A DNA stretch of 64,000 nucleotides, taken from assembly GCA_003290165.1 (NCBI GenBank), contig QNQO01000557.1, positions 62,001-126,000 of the forward strand, written 5' to 3'. Source of the DNA: Berberis thunbergii. Taxonomy: Eukaryota; Streptophyta; Magnoliopsida; Ranunculales; Berberidaceae. The notes under the pieces are model-generated. The model ran no database searches, was not told the DNA's origin, and was given only the letters and a program-made list of their open reading frames with translations. The position numbers were made by a program, and so were the translations under genes. How positions within the stretch are numbered: position 1 is the first letter of the stretch; every line of letters begins with the position of its first letter. Of the stretch, positions 10,450 to 21,900 are shown in pieces.

Positions 10450-12006
10450 CTAGCAAAACTTGCGATCCGACTTGATACGGATATATTTTGGGCCAAACTC
10501 AGTCCAACCAACCCCTGGATGAAGAACACTAGAATTCGGAAGCACTGAAAAACCACTCCTAACAGTCGAAAGGACAGAAGGAATAACAGTAACAACGGAA
10601 AACCCGCTTTTACCCTCTTGTTGAGAAGCGACCGTGGCAAGAGCAAGACTAGCAGTAACTACGAGGGCAGGAGAACCCTGACGGACATGAAAAGAAACTA
10701 AGAGCCCGGATGCTTCGCAGACATAAATAGAAAGAAAAGGAGAATGAACCTTGAAACTCTGACCACCACCAATGTCTTTAGACTGCTCCATAGCTAGCTG
10801 AAACATTTTATCATTGATAACCCAAGGGTCATTATTAGACAACTCAGCAACGTCCGAGACACCATAAGAAAAAAAAAGTCTCTTTTCATTATCATCCAAC
10901 AGACGAGTAGTCTCCTTCTCGCTCATTTCCAAATCATGCCTCAGCTCCTCAACCTCTTTGAAAGATTCACAATCCCCTTTTGCAACATTGTTGGGAAGGA
11001 CTTGGGCGAGAGGCAGCCTCCGTAACATCCTGAACAAGATTTGGACGGGATGCAATCCAAACAGAACCACGAGTAGAAAGTCGTTTCTTCCTTGGAACTC
11101 AACCATGATCTATTAGCAGTCGTCGCGATGGACTAGTGAAACTCGCAAGCTTTCTTTTTTTTGGAAACAGAAACTTCGACATTAATAGGAGCTTTGAGAT
11201 CCATAACATGTCTGTTCGAACTCACTTCCCAATCAATGCTAGCATCACTAACGTCAGCACGAGCAGCGCGAGCAACAATGGCCTCAACATGAGACTCAGT
11301 AAACAAGACTCACTCTATTTCATTCATAGTGTACAAACCGCTACGCTCCAGGATACCTTCGGATAGAAATGCTTCCACAGAAAACCGGTAAAGCTTCGAG
11401 AATCGATCACTGATCCTCTGCTCTTCTGGATTTAAGTGAAGATTTTTCCATTTATTAGGAATTTGGAATGATAAAAAATCAAACGACCTCGCAGTTGGAA
11501 GTAGCCGGAGTTCACAAAAGCAAAAAACCAAGACCTCGACCAATTGTGGATATCATCACTAAGTTTCTCGAAACAAACTAGAAAATGGAGGAAGCAGATA
11601 TCCCTATTCAACAACAGACGAACCATCGAATGCAAAATCCTCACAGTCAAAGGAATGTCGGATAGAATAGCCCTTGCGTAAGAAGAAACCATCACCTTCC
11701 AACCGTTAGGACCCATTTGGGCAGGAAGAAGTTCAAATGCTCCCAGAACAGTTTCGAAATTGGGAACCGAAAGCCAGAGGAAAACATGCATGAATACAGT
11801 GTGATGTATCTACCCTTTGGATTACAAGGACTATCATCTTGTCCAGGCAGGAAAATCTCGAGGTCGAACGGCAGATTATAATCCGAGAAAAAATTGCCCA
11901 GTGTCGCCTGAGAAGCTCTATTGGGAGAATAATGAGCCTCACACAGAGCTAGTGACTTACCACTTAGTTTATCACTGACGTACATCATTGAAGAACAAAA
12001 AAACAA
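10450..12006 (-). pseudogene. Frameshifted ORF of 'putative gypsy-type transposon' (PF04195-like) kind
   Basis: Consecutive minus-strand frames (12006-11692, 11791-11432, 11543-11310, 11106-10450) form one broken protein. Visible landmarks are LYSCMFSSGFRFPISKLFWE, AQMGPNGWKVMVSSYARAI, WSRSWFFAFVNSGYF and NKWKNLHLNPEEQ. The run of GxRFPxxxxF, then PNGW, then a downstream W-rich segment resembles plant 'putative gypsy type transposon' domains. At least three frame changes are needed. The C-terminus is cut by element A. The function of this family is unknown. Confidence 0.6.
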
Positions 12007-12088
12007 TGAAAATGAACAAGGTGAAGGAATGAGCGAACCCTAATTTCAAAGATAGCATAAAGTGGGAAAATGAATTTATCACATCTCT

Positions 12089-12095
12089 TTTTATA
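12089..12095 (-). promoter_or_regulatory. TATA box for the antisense ORF
   Basis: The minus strand reads TATAAAA within GGCTCTATAAAAAGAGATG, about 83-89 bp upstream of the ATG at 12006. Position and context are promoter-like, but this is inference from sequence only. Confidence 0.45.
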
Positions 12096-12129
12096 GAGCC
12101 AAGCAATGAAGAGACGACTCATGGGATAG

Positions 12130-13041
12130 TGTTAGAGATATGATGGCCATGCGCAACCCCAAAAATGTACGCAAAAAGAATGGGAAAGCAAAGAATCGAG
12201 ACACCAACCCGCGAATAGTTACTGACAACATTAAATACAAGGTAATAAGGGAATTGAAAGGAAAAATGTCATGAAGTTAGTGGCCACGTCAGCATACCCA
12301 CTAACTAAAGAGGGGAGTAGCAGATGATACGTCAAAATAGATTGATCATCATGACTTTACACGTGGCAGAGAGATCCATCACGAGGATATAGTGTCCAAT
12401 CTATTGGGTCAGCTCATAAAATCCAAGAAGAATAAAGCCAATTACAGAGGCCCAAATAAGACCTGCCAACAAGAAGACATAAATAGTTCCCAAATCCAGG
12501 TCCGAACGAATCAGAGCTCGAATCCAGGTCCGACACGAGCTCTCTCATAAAAAAGAGGAACGTAGAACCAAAAAGAGTCACGGAGGGAGTTACGCCTCAC
12601 CAGATGCATCTCCATTAAGGAGGAGACTATTACGAGAAGCATCTCCTTCCGTTGCACCTCACATTCTTAAATCAAGCAGAGAATTAACCTCGACCATTAT
12701 AAAAGGCAAAGGGAATATTCAACACAGGAATGCGACTTTAACTGAGTTTTGTCCAGATTTACTTCCTATTTCAAACAGAGTTGCTAACTTAAGCATCGAA
12801 ACGCCTTCGACCACTAAAAAAGTGGTATTTGGTAGTCTAACATCTATATTGTAGGTCAAACTCATAGGAGGACGATTTTTAGACGCATCAACAGGTATAG
12901 TGCTGGATAGCACCATGGTTGAAGGGTATGCAACAAAGGCGACCTTACTTCTAATTCAGGCTAGACAGTAGCAGACAAGATTACTTCTGGGAGATTCAGA
13001 GACTTTAATTTCCATTTTGCAAGACCTTACGACATCAACCC
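12130..13041 (+). repeat. LTR-like block (probable Tat LTR)
   Basis: It begins TGTTAGAGATATG and contains a TATA box (TATAAAAG, 12698-12705) after a GC-richer upstream region typical of Tat LTRs. The block seems to end near 13041. A TTTGGCGAC motif follows, a weak match to the start of a Tat-type PBS. No second LTR is in the window, so the boundaries are approximate. Confidence 0.4.
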
Positions 13042-14270
13042 ATTGGGTTTGGCGACCTATTATTAGTAATATAAAACGTTTTTTTTTTCCGCTCTTGCTG
13101 GTATTGTAAGTTTATTGATAGAGCTCTTAATACTTCAGCTCATAACTTAGCTATTTTTACAAGACTTCAGTACTGTAATAGTAATAGTTTTTAGTAATGC
13201 ATATGCTATTTAACAAAAAAAAGGTGGGTTGTATATCATTTAACATGGTGCTTATCAACATAAATAATTGCTTGGCCACTTACTTATTAGCGTTTGTGAA
13301 GTGCATGCAATTGTTGGATGTGGTTTCAATGCTTGGCTAATATGGTATATGTAATTTTTATTGTCAAAACATGGGTTAGATAGTCAAAACATGCATGCAC
13401 ACATCTAATCCTAATAATAAAGCCCAAATTGCTATTTAACCCACAAAATTGCACCAATCTATGTTGTCAAGAGATCTGCCAAGACTCTAAATTTTCTTCT
13501 GGGTAACTCACCCCAACCTTGGAGTTGCATAGTGGCATGCCCTAATCAAGATGAAGCACAACCAAGGCAAAAAAAAGTGCCTTTGGGTTTTTTGTTCATT
13601 GGGTCGTTGTCCAACAGAAACATGAAATATAACATATCCAACAAAACTTCTCATGAGAAGTCTTGTGTCATTTTTCTCCTATTGAATAATATGACCCAAG
13701 CAAAAAGTTCTCCTATGACACCCCTAGGTATTTTAGAAATGTAAACAAAGAAAAAAAAATTCATAAATCACAACCTAATAGTAATAATAGAATTTGAGCC
13801 CAAATTAACAAAATTTCACTATTGGGTTACCCGGTTAGGACCCATTTATTTTTGTCCCTAAATGGTCAATCTACCAAATGCCCCGAGCCAAGAAAAAAAT
13901 GATTAATTGTGACTAACCGTGTCAAACCCAAGTGGCGGTTCGACCCAGTAGTGTTTGTCACAGGATAGGACTCAAACCCGAGTGGTCCAACCTATCTAAT
14001 AAAAAAGCTAGGGTATTTTCTTTTGGGAAGATAAGGTTTGATCTCTTGATATTATTTCCAAGTGGTGATCGTAAATCTTCAACCACAACCTCAAGGATTA
14101 GGTTTGCTCTCTTCCAAACGACAAATTCTATAGTTCATCAACCTGAGGTGCTAACAACTCTATTTTCCTTATTGATTGTATTTACTATTAATAGGAAATG
14201 GTGATAGTTAATAAAGAGATTGCATAGCTCTCATGATGATTTGGTAAGTTGTAACCAATTACTATGATTG
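13042..14270. other. Unassigned intergenic DNA
   Basis: AT-rich sequence. A stretch ending in AACAAAAAAAAGG near 13225 looks like the poly(A) end of an old retroposon, but I cannot classify it. The short frames at 13532-13744 and 13932-14204 (plus) match no family I recognise. Confidence 0.4.
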
Positions 14271-14456
14271 TGTGAGAAAGTTATTGAAATCTTAATTCTC
14301 TTATTCACAGGTATGGAATATATATACATGTAGAATTAGGGAATATAACAGGAACATTCTCAGAAATATTCTCAATACAATCAATCAATTCCTAAATCAA
14401 CTCTCTTCTAACGGTTGGTAATGACAGCAAATCAACTCTCTTCAATACAACTATCA
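14271..14456 (-). repeat. 3' LTR of the copia element
   Basis: 186 bp, TGTGAGAAAG...CTATCA on the plus strand. It matches 24872-25104 but is shorter because the 5' LTR has extra copies of an ATAACAGGAATATTCTC motif. A TATA-like TATATATACATG lies inside both. Confidence 0.9.
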
Positions 14457-14468
14457 ACCCCTCCCCTT
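14457..14468 (-). other. Polypurine tract of the copia element
   Basis: The minus strand reads AAGGGGAGGGGT directly before the 3' LTR start TGATAG. Confidence 0.88.
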
Positions 14469-14469
14469 G

Positions 14470-14612
14470 TCAAACTTTAGTTGTTGGTAATGACAACAAA
14501 TGAAGTTTGGAAGTAAGAGAGCTGAAGCGAGTTACAGTGTGAGGTTTGGTCAAAAGATCTGCAAGCTGCAAATCGGTAGAAACATGAAGAAGAGTGAGGG
14601 TGCCTTGGCAAT
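14470..14612 (-). pseudogene. C-terminus of copia RT/RNase H
   Basis: The minus frame reads YCQGTLTLLHVSTDLQLADL, then LTKPHTVTRF and a short tail ending at the TGA at 14470-14472. QLADLLTK is the canonical last motif of copia RNase H. Upstream coding sequence is absent because the gypsy-type block begins at 14616. The preceding part of RNase H is not found at the other side of the block either. Confidence 0.85.
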
Positions 14613-14615
14613 AAT

Positions 14616-15247
14616 TGATCGATCTCAAATCATACCGCAAGTGCATGGTTATCTATTGAGTTAGATAACGATAAATACATGTCTAATCCCATAAGGAGAG
14701 CTATAAAGTTAAGGAAAACTAATCGTCAAATCTATTTTGAAACTTAACCTAGTTAGAAAAGAAGTGAAAAGTATTTTAAATAAAAATGCAAAGTAAACCT
14801 AAATGTGAGAGTTAGGGCTTTGAGTTTACCATCATGATTAGATAGCACCATTAGGCCACTCTTCGATTAATCTTTCCCAAATTGATTAACACATCCTAAG
14901 GTAGACTCTCTCTCATCTCACCTTAGGATGGAGAATATGGCTTTATGAGCAATTGATTTCAAGCCTAAATTATATTACTAGCCTAAGAATCAAATGTGGA
15001 TTTAAAAACATACAAGGAATCCTTACTCAAATGAAACATAAAATATCTAACAAGTCACAATGAAACTTTGACTAATTATATGTAAACATTGTAAGGAGCT
15101 TGTTAGAGAAATGCAAGGATAGAAACTTATCAAATATTGAGCTTAAGAAGTAGAAGAAAAAAACATGAATTGAATTCATATGATGAAACACAAAACATCT
15201 TACTTACCTCATAGGTTCATAATACCAAGTTACAAGATCAATCTAAC
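14616..15247 (-). repeat. LTR fragment (inner/U5 side)
   Basis: It starts TGATCGATCTCAAATCATACC and has the ACCGCAAGTGCATGG and TCTAATCCCATAAGGAG motifs. Elements A and C carry related motifs (compare CGATCCCACGAGAAAAGTGAG at 60391). From about 14795 to 15247 it matches 19195-19668 with small indels and roughly 10 percent differences by eye. After 15247 similarity stops abruptly. Confidence 0.75.
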
Positions 15248-15540
15248 TAAATGACCATGAACAAGAGAAAAACAATAAACAACATGAGAGCTCAAAGACT
15301 TCTGTTAAGATCCAAAAGTAGGCTCCAATCAAATCATAGTCAAATGATTTTCCTTTTTTTTAAAATTCAGTTGATCTAATATACACTAAAATCTTAGTCT
15401 AATAATAAATCATACAATAGCAATCTAAAAATTTGTGGGTCATACCAAATATGATTATATGAGGCAATAAGATGCAACTGATTTAACATGCCCTACAAGT
15501 GAATCCAAGGAAACCTCTCAAGGTTAAATTTTATCTTTAG

Positions 15541-16172
15541 CTAAAAAAATGTTTCCTCAAAAGAATGATGCAAGTTCAATTTGTCAAAAAGAGTAAAGTC
15601 AATTTGGTGTTCTAGGAGAGGCCATTGGTCAGGCGTGGATAGGTCATCGATTTCTTCAAATTCTTCACAATTTGTTTTACATTTCCCAAAATAATCCTCC
15701 AAGATTTTTGAAACATGCAATTCAAATCTAAACTCGAGGAACTTCTTAAAAGTCGGAAAAATTTTAACAAATTTCTCATATTTTTCCTTTGTATCGGACA
15801 TGGATGTTCCAACAATGGTTAAAAGAGGAATATCACTACATGGTGGCGTAATTGGATCATTTTTTGTGTCAACCTCTATAGTGTATGTATGATCAATAAT
15901 GGGCGACACAATAACATCCATAAACATAGAGTCAGCTAAGGAGTGACTAGACAATTCTACAAGCTACCATGCTTATTAATGTTATCCTCTTGAACACAAA
16001 ATTCATGATTCATCCACAATCCTTCTCCATCACATTGTCTCACATGTTTCATCCACTTATCTTGTTCTATTTGGGGAGCTCGAGGGGTTGATATAGTTAA
16101 ATCAATATAACACAATTCATCAGATCTCTCATTCTCATCTAATAGATTTTTTTTCACATTCATCCCTAACAT
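15541..16172 (-). pseudogene. Coding remnant of a non-autonomous LTR element
   Basis: Two minus-strand frames in series (16172-15957 and 15954-15541) end in an acidic segment, CEEFEEIDDLSTPDQWPLLE, and HQIDFTLFDKLNLHH. No enzyme motif is visible. The position after a gag-like stretch suggests the C-terminal part of a gag-type protein. I do not recognise a named family. Confidence 0.45.
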
Positions 16173-16700
16173 TCATCAATGCATCATTTTGAAGCCTTAA
16201 ATCCCAAATCTCAGCCAAAAGTCTGTCAGTGACATGCTAACGTTGTTTTGTCTTTCATATGGACTGACTTAAGAATTCCATATATTGATCTAGGCTCTCT
16301 TGGAATGAGGGAGAAATGTTAGTTTTCTCCCATGAGCTAATTGGATATGAAGATGATGTGGATTGCATGTTTTGCATGATGTGGTGTGAATTGGTCTTTA
16401 CCTAATGCATTGTAGGACAATTAAAGTAAGACTCATTGTTATGCACATATTGAGGATCAAAGGATGGTGTAGGCTTAAAAGGTTGATAACCTCAATTGGG
16501 TTGGTGTTGGTTCCAAGGTGGTTGGTTTCCATGTTCATTTTGCGACAAATGATTGGCATAAGCAAAACCTGATTTTAAGGGTTCATTTTGGTTTGTCAAG
16601 GCAAAATAATTTGCCTTAGCATTGATGTGATTTTTCCAATGAAAATTCATAACTCAGTGGCTCCTTACACAAGTTAAACTCCTTAACACTGAACTTGAAT
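16173..16700 (-). pseudogene. gag-like remnant rich in Asn, Gln, Pro, Ser
   Basis: The minus strand around 16560-16400 reads QNEHGNQPPWNQHQPN, a stop, then KPTPSFDPQYVHNNESYFNC. Asn/Gln/Pro-rich stretches of this kind occur at the C-terminus of gag in plant gypsy and non-autonomous elements. Several stops interrupt it. Confidence 0.45.
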
Positions 16701-17861
16701 CAAAATTGATTGGATTTTTTTTTTTTTTGAAAATGACGAAAATTTAATGCAACCTAAGATGATATGACCTAAACTAAATGCAATGTATAAATGCACCACA
16801 TGATACACAAGCTATCAATTTCTATCCATCCATCTAACAAGCAACAAGTTGATTATCTTCAATTAAGTGCAAGGGATGATTGATTTTTAAGGCCCAATCC
16901 AATTTGAAGAATGATTTTTTAGCGCTTCAAAAGTCAATTCTCACCCTAGTTAGATTTTCCCATGTCTTGAATGTAAGTAAGGAGAACCTTATTATGTAAA
17001 AACTCTTTAGACCACCACACTAGGTAGAGATGTATTCTAGCCAGGTTTTACCTCGTTTGGTATGCTAGAATTGGCTAAGCCTTTGAAAAGGGTCTTTACG
17101 ATCCAAGGATTTCTTACGATATTTAATTACAACTTAAATACTTTCAAGAACCCCTATGTTCCTAATCAAAATAAGATTATACTTGTGAGAAATCATGTCG
17201 AAACACCACTCTCTATGCGAAAAGGTCAGAAATGGCAATAGATCACCCTTACTTCGAAAGAGTTCACTCACAGTCTATTTCTTTTATGAGGTCCTATGAA
17301 CACTGTTCTAATTGGCTCTAGTTATCTGAGTTCATTTTATTAAATTTGGCCAAGTTTGAACGTGAATTAGAGTGATGAGGTGGGTGATCAAATCTCACTC
17401 AGTTGCAAATAGCTAGGTCCGCTCTTACGTAGTTTAGCACAGTTCGACATCTTGCAAACATTTAAACACTCAAATACATTCCAGAAACACTTCTTACAGG
17501 AGATTCAAAGTGAGTTGATAAAGGTACTTCACTTTTCTTCCGGTTGTATCTCAGACCCTATTTTATTTATTACAACTTAATAGTACAAATTTAAATCCTC
17601 CCAATCACTCAAAGAAAACAAAAAAAATTGTCCTAAGTTATGGTCCAAGTATCCTCTTGTTCAATAAGTTCACCCAAAGCTCTTGATCATGTGTTTATCT
17701 TTCTCCGGAAAGTAATGAAAACTCATATTCAAGATACTCTTCAAAGAGTTACCTAAATCAGACCTTGGATAGTGTTTAGTACCTTATCAATTCAACCAAG
17801 ACCGAAGTAAGCCCAAGTTAGGATAAATGGTAAGGAGGTAAAATTTTCCAGAACTTGTAGT
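16701..17861. other. Noncoding internal sequence left of the hAT MITE
   Basis: AT-rich with no credible frame. It continues across the MITE, since the MITE interrupts AGAACTTGTAGT/TTTTAC, so it belongs to the same element as 18577-19190. Confidence 0.5.
17854..17861. other. Left target-site copy of the hAT MITE
   Basis: CTTGTAGT, repeated perfectly at 18569-18576. Confidence 0.93.
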
Positions 17862-18568
17862 CAGTGTTCTAAAAATTGCTAGGCGCTGGGTGGGCGGCGA
17901 GCAGGTGCCTAGCGCCTAGGGGCCTAGGCGGTCTTAGGTTTTGTATTATAACTTTAATAATTTATAAAAGTTAAGCATAATACCTTATCAATTACATCTA
18001 ATTTAATGCCAATATACATATGCAAAATTTAAAAACATGAAAAATTAACAATCGTGAACAAAATTTATTAAAACTCAAATGACTAAAGTTGGTCATGATG
18101 GTACTTATATAAATTTGAATTTGTGTAATCTTTTATTTTTCTTCAAATTGCATGAATAACCTCAGTTATTTTTTATAAAATCTACATTAGTAAAATTGGT
18201 ACCGGTAGATCCTTTGAAAATTCCATTAAGTAATCATCCTTTGCTATATTTAGACATATACTGAATAAAAAATAATTAAATAGTTTATTTCTAAAAAATA
18301 GGAAAGAAAAATAAAATAAGAACACAATCAGCCTTATTAAAAAATAAAAAATAATAAAAATAAAAATAAAAAATCGCCCAGACCGCCTAGACCCCGCCTA
18401 AGCCACCTAGGCCGATTAGACCGCCTAGGCCTCCTAGACCCGCCTAGGCCGCCTAGATCCCGCCCAGCCAGCCCAGAACCTCCCAGACTGCCCGCCCAGC
18501 CATTAATCTAGCCGGTTTTCCACCTTCTAGTGCCTAGGCGGCCGCCCAGGCCGATTTTTAGAACACTG
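17862..18568. mobile_element. hAT-type MITE, 707 bp, TIR CAGTGTTCTAAAAAT
   Basis: The termini are CAGTGTTCTAAAAAT and its inverted copy ATTTTTAGAACACTG, flanked by a perfect 8-bp duplication CTTGTAGT. Both ends are GC-rich with many GCCTAGGCGG-type units that pair with each other. The centre (about 17940-18370) is AT-rich and noncoding. No transposase is encoded, so it would need a hAT enzyme in trans. Confidence 0.93.
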
Positions 18569-18576
18569 CTTGTAGT

Positions 18577-19190
18577 TTTACTTTCAAAATTTACATAGAG
18601 TTCAATATTTGATGAAAGTGAAATATAAAAAATGCCCCAGATTCACAACTCAATGAAGTTCTGTTAGAAAATTCTTTTAGTAACAGAAGATTGAGAAATA
18701 TAGAACCCAACTCATACAAACAATATAGTTTCCAGAATGTATGGATGCTGCAAGAATGCAAATTGTGACTAAACCACTAACCCGAATTGATTTCAATAAC
18801 ATGATCTAGAAAGTTAACACAATAGAAAACAATTTGGAAGCAAGAAAATCATCAAACAAAGTTGTATAACAACAGAAAAGTGCATCCAAACATCAGGTTA
18901 CTACAGTTTACAGAAATCCAGCACAAGTGGTCTGACTTTAAAAATCCATATCTCACACAATAATGATTCAATTGGCAAATGGAAGGATTTTATTGAAAGC
19001 CTAGGTCTTTTATATTTGCCAGAAAAATTCAAAAAAAATATAACAGCAAATGTTAGACACTCAAAAAAAAAATGCAAACATGAAGATGTTAAAATTTTCC
19101 AGACTACAAGATTTTAGCAAATAATGCAGATGCACCAAAACTATGAAAATGAACCTAAACTATGCTGCATAGTTTGAGAAATTCCAGTCT
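18577..19190. other. Noncoding internal sequence right of the hAT MITE
   Basis: AT-rich with poly-A and poly-T runs and no gene. It leads into the LTR-homologous stretch at about 19195. No PBS could be recognised at that transition. Confidence 0.45.
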
Positions 19191-19194
19191 ACTA

Positions 19195-20414
19195 AGTAAA
19201 ACTGCTAAGTAAAACCTCAATGTGAAAGTTCGGGCTTTGAGTTTACCATCATGATTAGATGGCACCATTAGGCCACTCTTTGATTAATCTTTCCCAAATT
19301 CATTAACACATCCTAAGATAGATTCTCATCTCACCTTAGGATAGAGGATGTGACATTATGAGTAATTGATTCCAAGCCAAAATTATATTACTAGCCTAAT
19401 AATCAAATGTGGATTTAAAAGCATACAAGGAATCCATACTCAAATGAAACACCAAATATCTAACAAGTCATAATGAAACTTTGACTAATGATATGTAAAC
19501 ATTGTAAGGAACTTGTTAGAGAAATGCAAGGATATAAACTTATTTAATCTTGAGCTTAAGAAGTAAAAGAAAAAAACATGAATTGAATTCATGTGATGAA
19601 ACATAAAATATTTTACTTACCTAGTAGGTTCAGGATACAACCAAGCTACAAGATCAATCTAACTAAACTTGCTTTTCTAATACAAGAACTAATCTAAAAG
19701 ATAGCCATCTTGGAGCTATCCTCCCATGGGCTTACCCACACCCTAAGGTGGGATGTTAGCCAAACATGGTAAGTTCTAGGCCTTTCCTCTACTTATTACT
19801 CTAAACTTTACAAATACTACACCTTCTCTCAATTTGATTACAACTCTTTGGTTTTCTTCTGCCTTCAAATATACTCCAAGCATGAGGTATTTATAGGTGA
19901 AGATGTGTGAGATGGTAGAATGGATGGTGGAATACAATAAGGGAAAAAAATATGGTGTAATAAAATAAGAAAAGATAAGGTAATATGTTGGAAAATGGAT
20001 GGCGGAATAAAGAAAACATAAAGAAATATGGTGGAATAAAATAAGAAAAAGATAAGGGAATATGTTGGAGAATGGATAGTGGAATATGTACAGATTCCTT
20101 TTGGCTAAGATAAAGTTGCCAAGTGGATTTCCAAATCTTCAAATTAATTTTCTCGAGATCCATCGACGATGGTGCTTTGTGGGTTTGACTTCATGGATCT
20201 TGGGCTTGAAAATCTTTGGTAATGCATGTGTTATCTTCCAATAGGCTTTGTTGTTAAACTTAGCCTTATTGTGTCATTTTGTGCATATTTGATGATTAAT
20301 ACTTGAATTTCTGCATTATACACAAAATACACGTAATGAGAGTATTTTATTAGTTAAATGAACATAACATATATAAATTTAAGGGCTTAAAATGTATCAT
20401 TTATGAGGCTATCA
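19195..20414 (-). repeat. LTR fragment (outer/U3 side)
   Basis: The first about 470 bp repeat 14795-15247. The rest is unique in the window and ends GAGGCTATCA at 20414, directly before a PPT, as in elements A and C. It therefore carries a bona fide 3' LTR edge on the right but lacks the expected TGATCGATC edge on the left. Confidence 0.72.
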
Positions 20415-20430
20415 AATCCCCCCAAACCTA
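20415..20430 (-). other. Polypurine tract of the nested gypsy-type element
   Basis: The minus strand reads TAGGTTTGGGGGGATT and abuts the LTR. It is the same tract as at 675-690, with one base changed. Confidence 0.85.
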
Positions 20431-21059
20431 CGAGCAAAAGAAGAATAAACACTAACTCACTTTCGTAGGAATCACGACTACATTTAGCATATATAATAAG
20501 CCTTTGAACCTCTAGGTTTCCCTTAGTGGACATGTTGTAGTCTCGTAAGGGTTTCCAAAAATGATACCCACAAACATTAGTAATACTCGAGACTTGGGCT
20601 AAAAAAATTTAGTAAAAATAACTCTTTCCTTATTTAACCTCAGAGAGTTCTTACTTGAATGTGTAAGCCTCAAGAGATGTATTCTTGTAACTTCTTGATC
20701 AATATCAATTCAATAAGTGACTTCAGTAAGCACTATTCAAAAGACATCAGAATTATTCATTCAAGTTTATACAAAGAGTTTGATTATCTTCTTTGTTGCA
20801 AATTTCAGTTTCATAATGGACATATATCTGGATCACATTCCAGAAACTTTGCTTCAACTTCAAATTTCACAAGGTATATAATCACTCATAATGAAATCAC
20901 TCAGAGATTTGGCTATTTTCTCTCAAATGTATGTGAGTAAGATGAAAAAATGATTAAGAGATAGTTCACATACAAGATAAAAGATCGAAATTCAAGAATA
21001 TAATAAATATGATCTCAAGAAATAATATCATCCGCTAAGAATGTTGATGCATTCAAGAG
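20431..21059 (-). other. 3' internal sequence of the nested gypsy-type element
   Basis: Homologous to 715-1360 of A and 62170-62830 of C. Shared blocks include CACTTTCGTAGGAATC, the CCTCTAG..TACC..CTCGT(A/G)AGGGTTT stretch and ATGATCTCA...GAATGTTGA. It ends where copia RT coding begins near 21060, so the 5' portion and 5' LTR of this element are missing. Confidence 0.75.
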
Positions 21060-21900
21060 AGTGTAGGATCTCGGAGAGGTACACTATCAGTAGGGCGAAG
21101 CTTAACATTAATGGCAAGTAGAGTATCAACAAATTTGCCATCGAAAAAATGAGGATGGATAAATTCTCTGAGTTATATTTGATCTGAGAGAGAACATAGT
21201 TCTGCGAACAACAACCAACTTCAATATCCAGAAAATATGTCAAATCACCATGATCTTTCATTTCAAACGACTGAGATAGAAAAGTCTTAGTTTTAGAAAT
21301 TCCATTTTAAGTCATTTCCTATCAGGATCGTATCATCAACGTATAGAAGAAGAAATATGTCACCATGAGTACAATGTTGAATGAACAGGGGTTAGCCATT
21401 AGTATGTTGTCTAAAACCAAATGTGAGAATAGTAGACTGGAATTTCTCAAACTATGCGCGTGGTGCCTGTTTGAGACCATACAAGATACGACGACGGTGA
21501 TAGACTTGCCCAAGCTAATGAAAAAGACCAGGAGGAGGATCCATGTAAACTTCTTCACGAAGATCGCCGTGTAAAAAGGCATTTTTGACATCCATCTGAT
21601 GTAATTCCCAACAATGAGAAGAAGCAACAACAATGATGGTACGAACCGTTGTCATGCGAGCAACAGGAGCAAATGTATCCTCATAGTCTAAACCATACTC
21701 CTGAGTACATCCTTGTGCTACAAGGCGAGCTTTTTACCGTGCAATGGAGCCATCGACATGAGTCTTGATGTTGTATACCCACCTACAACAAATAATGGAC
21801 TTTCCTGGAAGTAAAATAGTCAGTTCCCAAGTACGAGTAGATTCCAAAGCTTGCAAATCTTCTTACATGGCTTGAGACCATTCAAGATGCGAAGTCTCTT
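21060..21900 (-). pseudogene. Copia reverse transcriptase
   Basis: The minus strand encodes the copia RT landmarks in several broken frames: AFLHGDL followed by [19 protein letters not shown], the catalytic YVDD at 21343-21332, then KDHGDLTYFLDIEV and LRDPTL at the junction. Stops and frame changes interrupt it. The region between LRDPTL and the C-terminal LTLLHVSTDLQ segment (14612) is missing. Confidence 0.85.

Larger units (their letters stand above)
10364..13041 (+). mobile_element. Remnant of a probable Tat-lineage Ty3/gypsy element
   Basis: Element A is inserted at 10363/10364. To its right is an antisense ORF region (10450-12006) with its own TATA, followed by an LTR-like block (12130 to about 13041) whose TATA is on the plus strand. 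Tat-lineage elements are known to carry an extra ORF, often antisense, between pol and the 3' LTR, and this arrangement fits. The boundaries and lineage are inferred; no RT is present to confirm them. Confidence 0.5.
14616..21059 (-). mobile_element. Rearranged gypsy-type LTR block nested in the copia element
   Basis: The left edge is an LTR terminus, TGATCGATCTC, at 14616 and the right edge is internal sequence joining copia RT near 21059. The order on the plus strand is LTR left part (14616-15247), gag-like and noncoding internal sequence (15248-19190, with a hAT MITE), LTR right part (about 19195-20414), PPT (20415-20430) and Athila-type 3' internal sequence (20431-21059). The two LTR pieces share about 450 bp in direct orientation. 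This looks like two related elements in tandem that share one LTR, followed by deletions. Confidence 0.65.
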
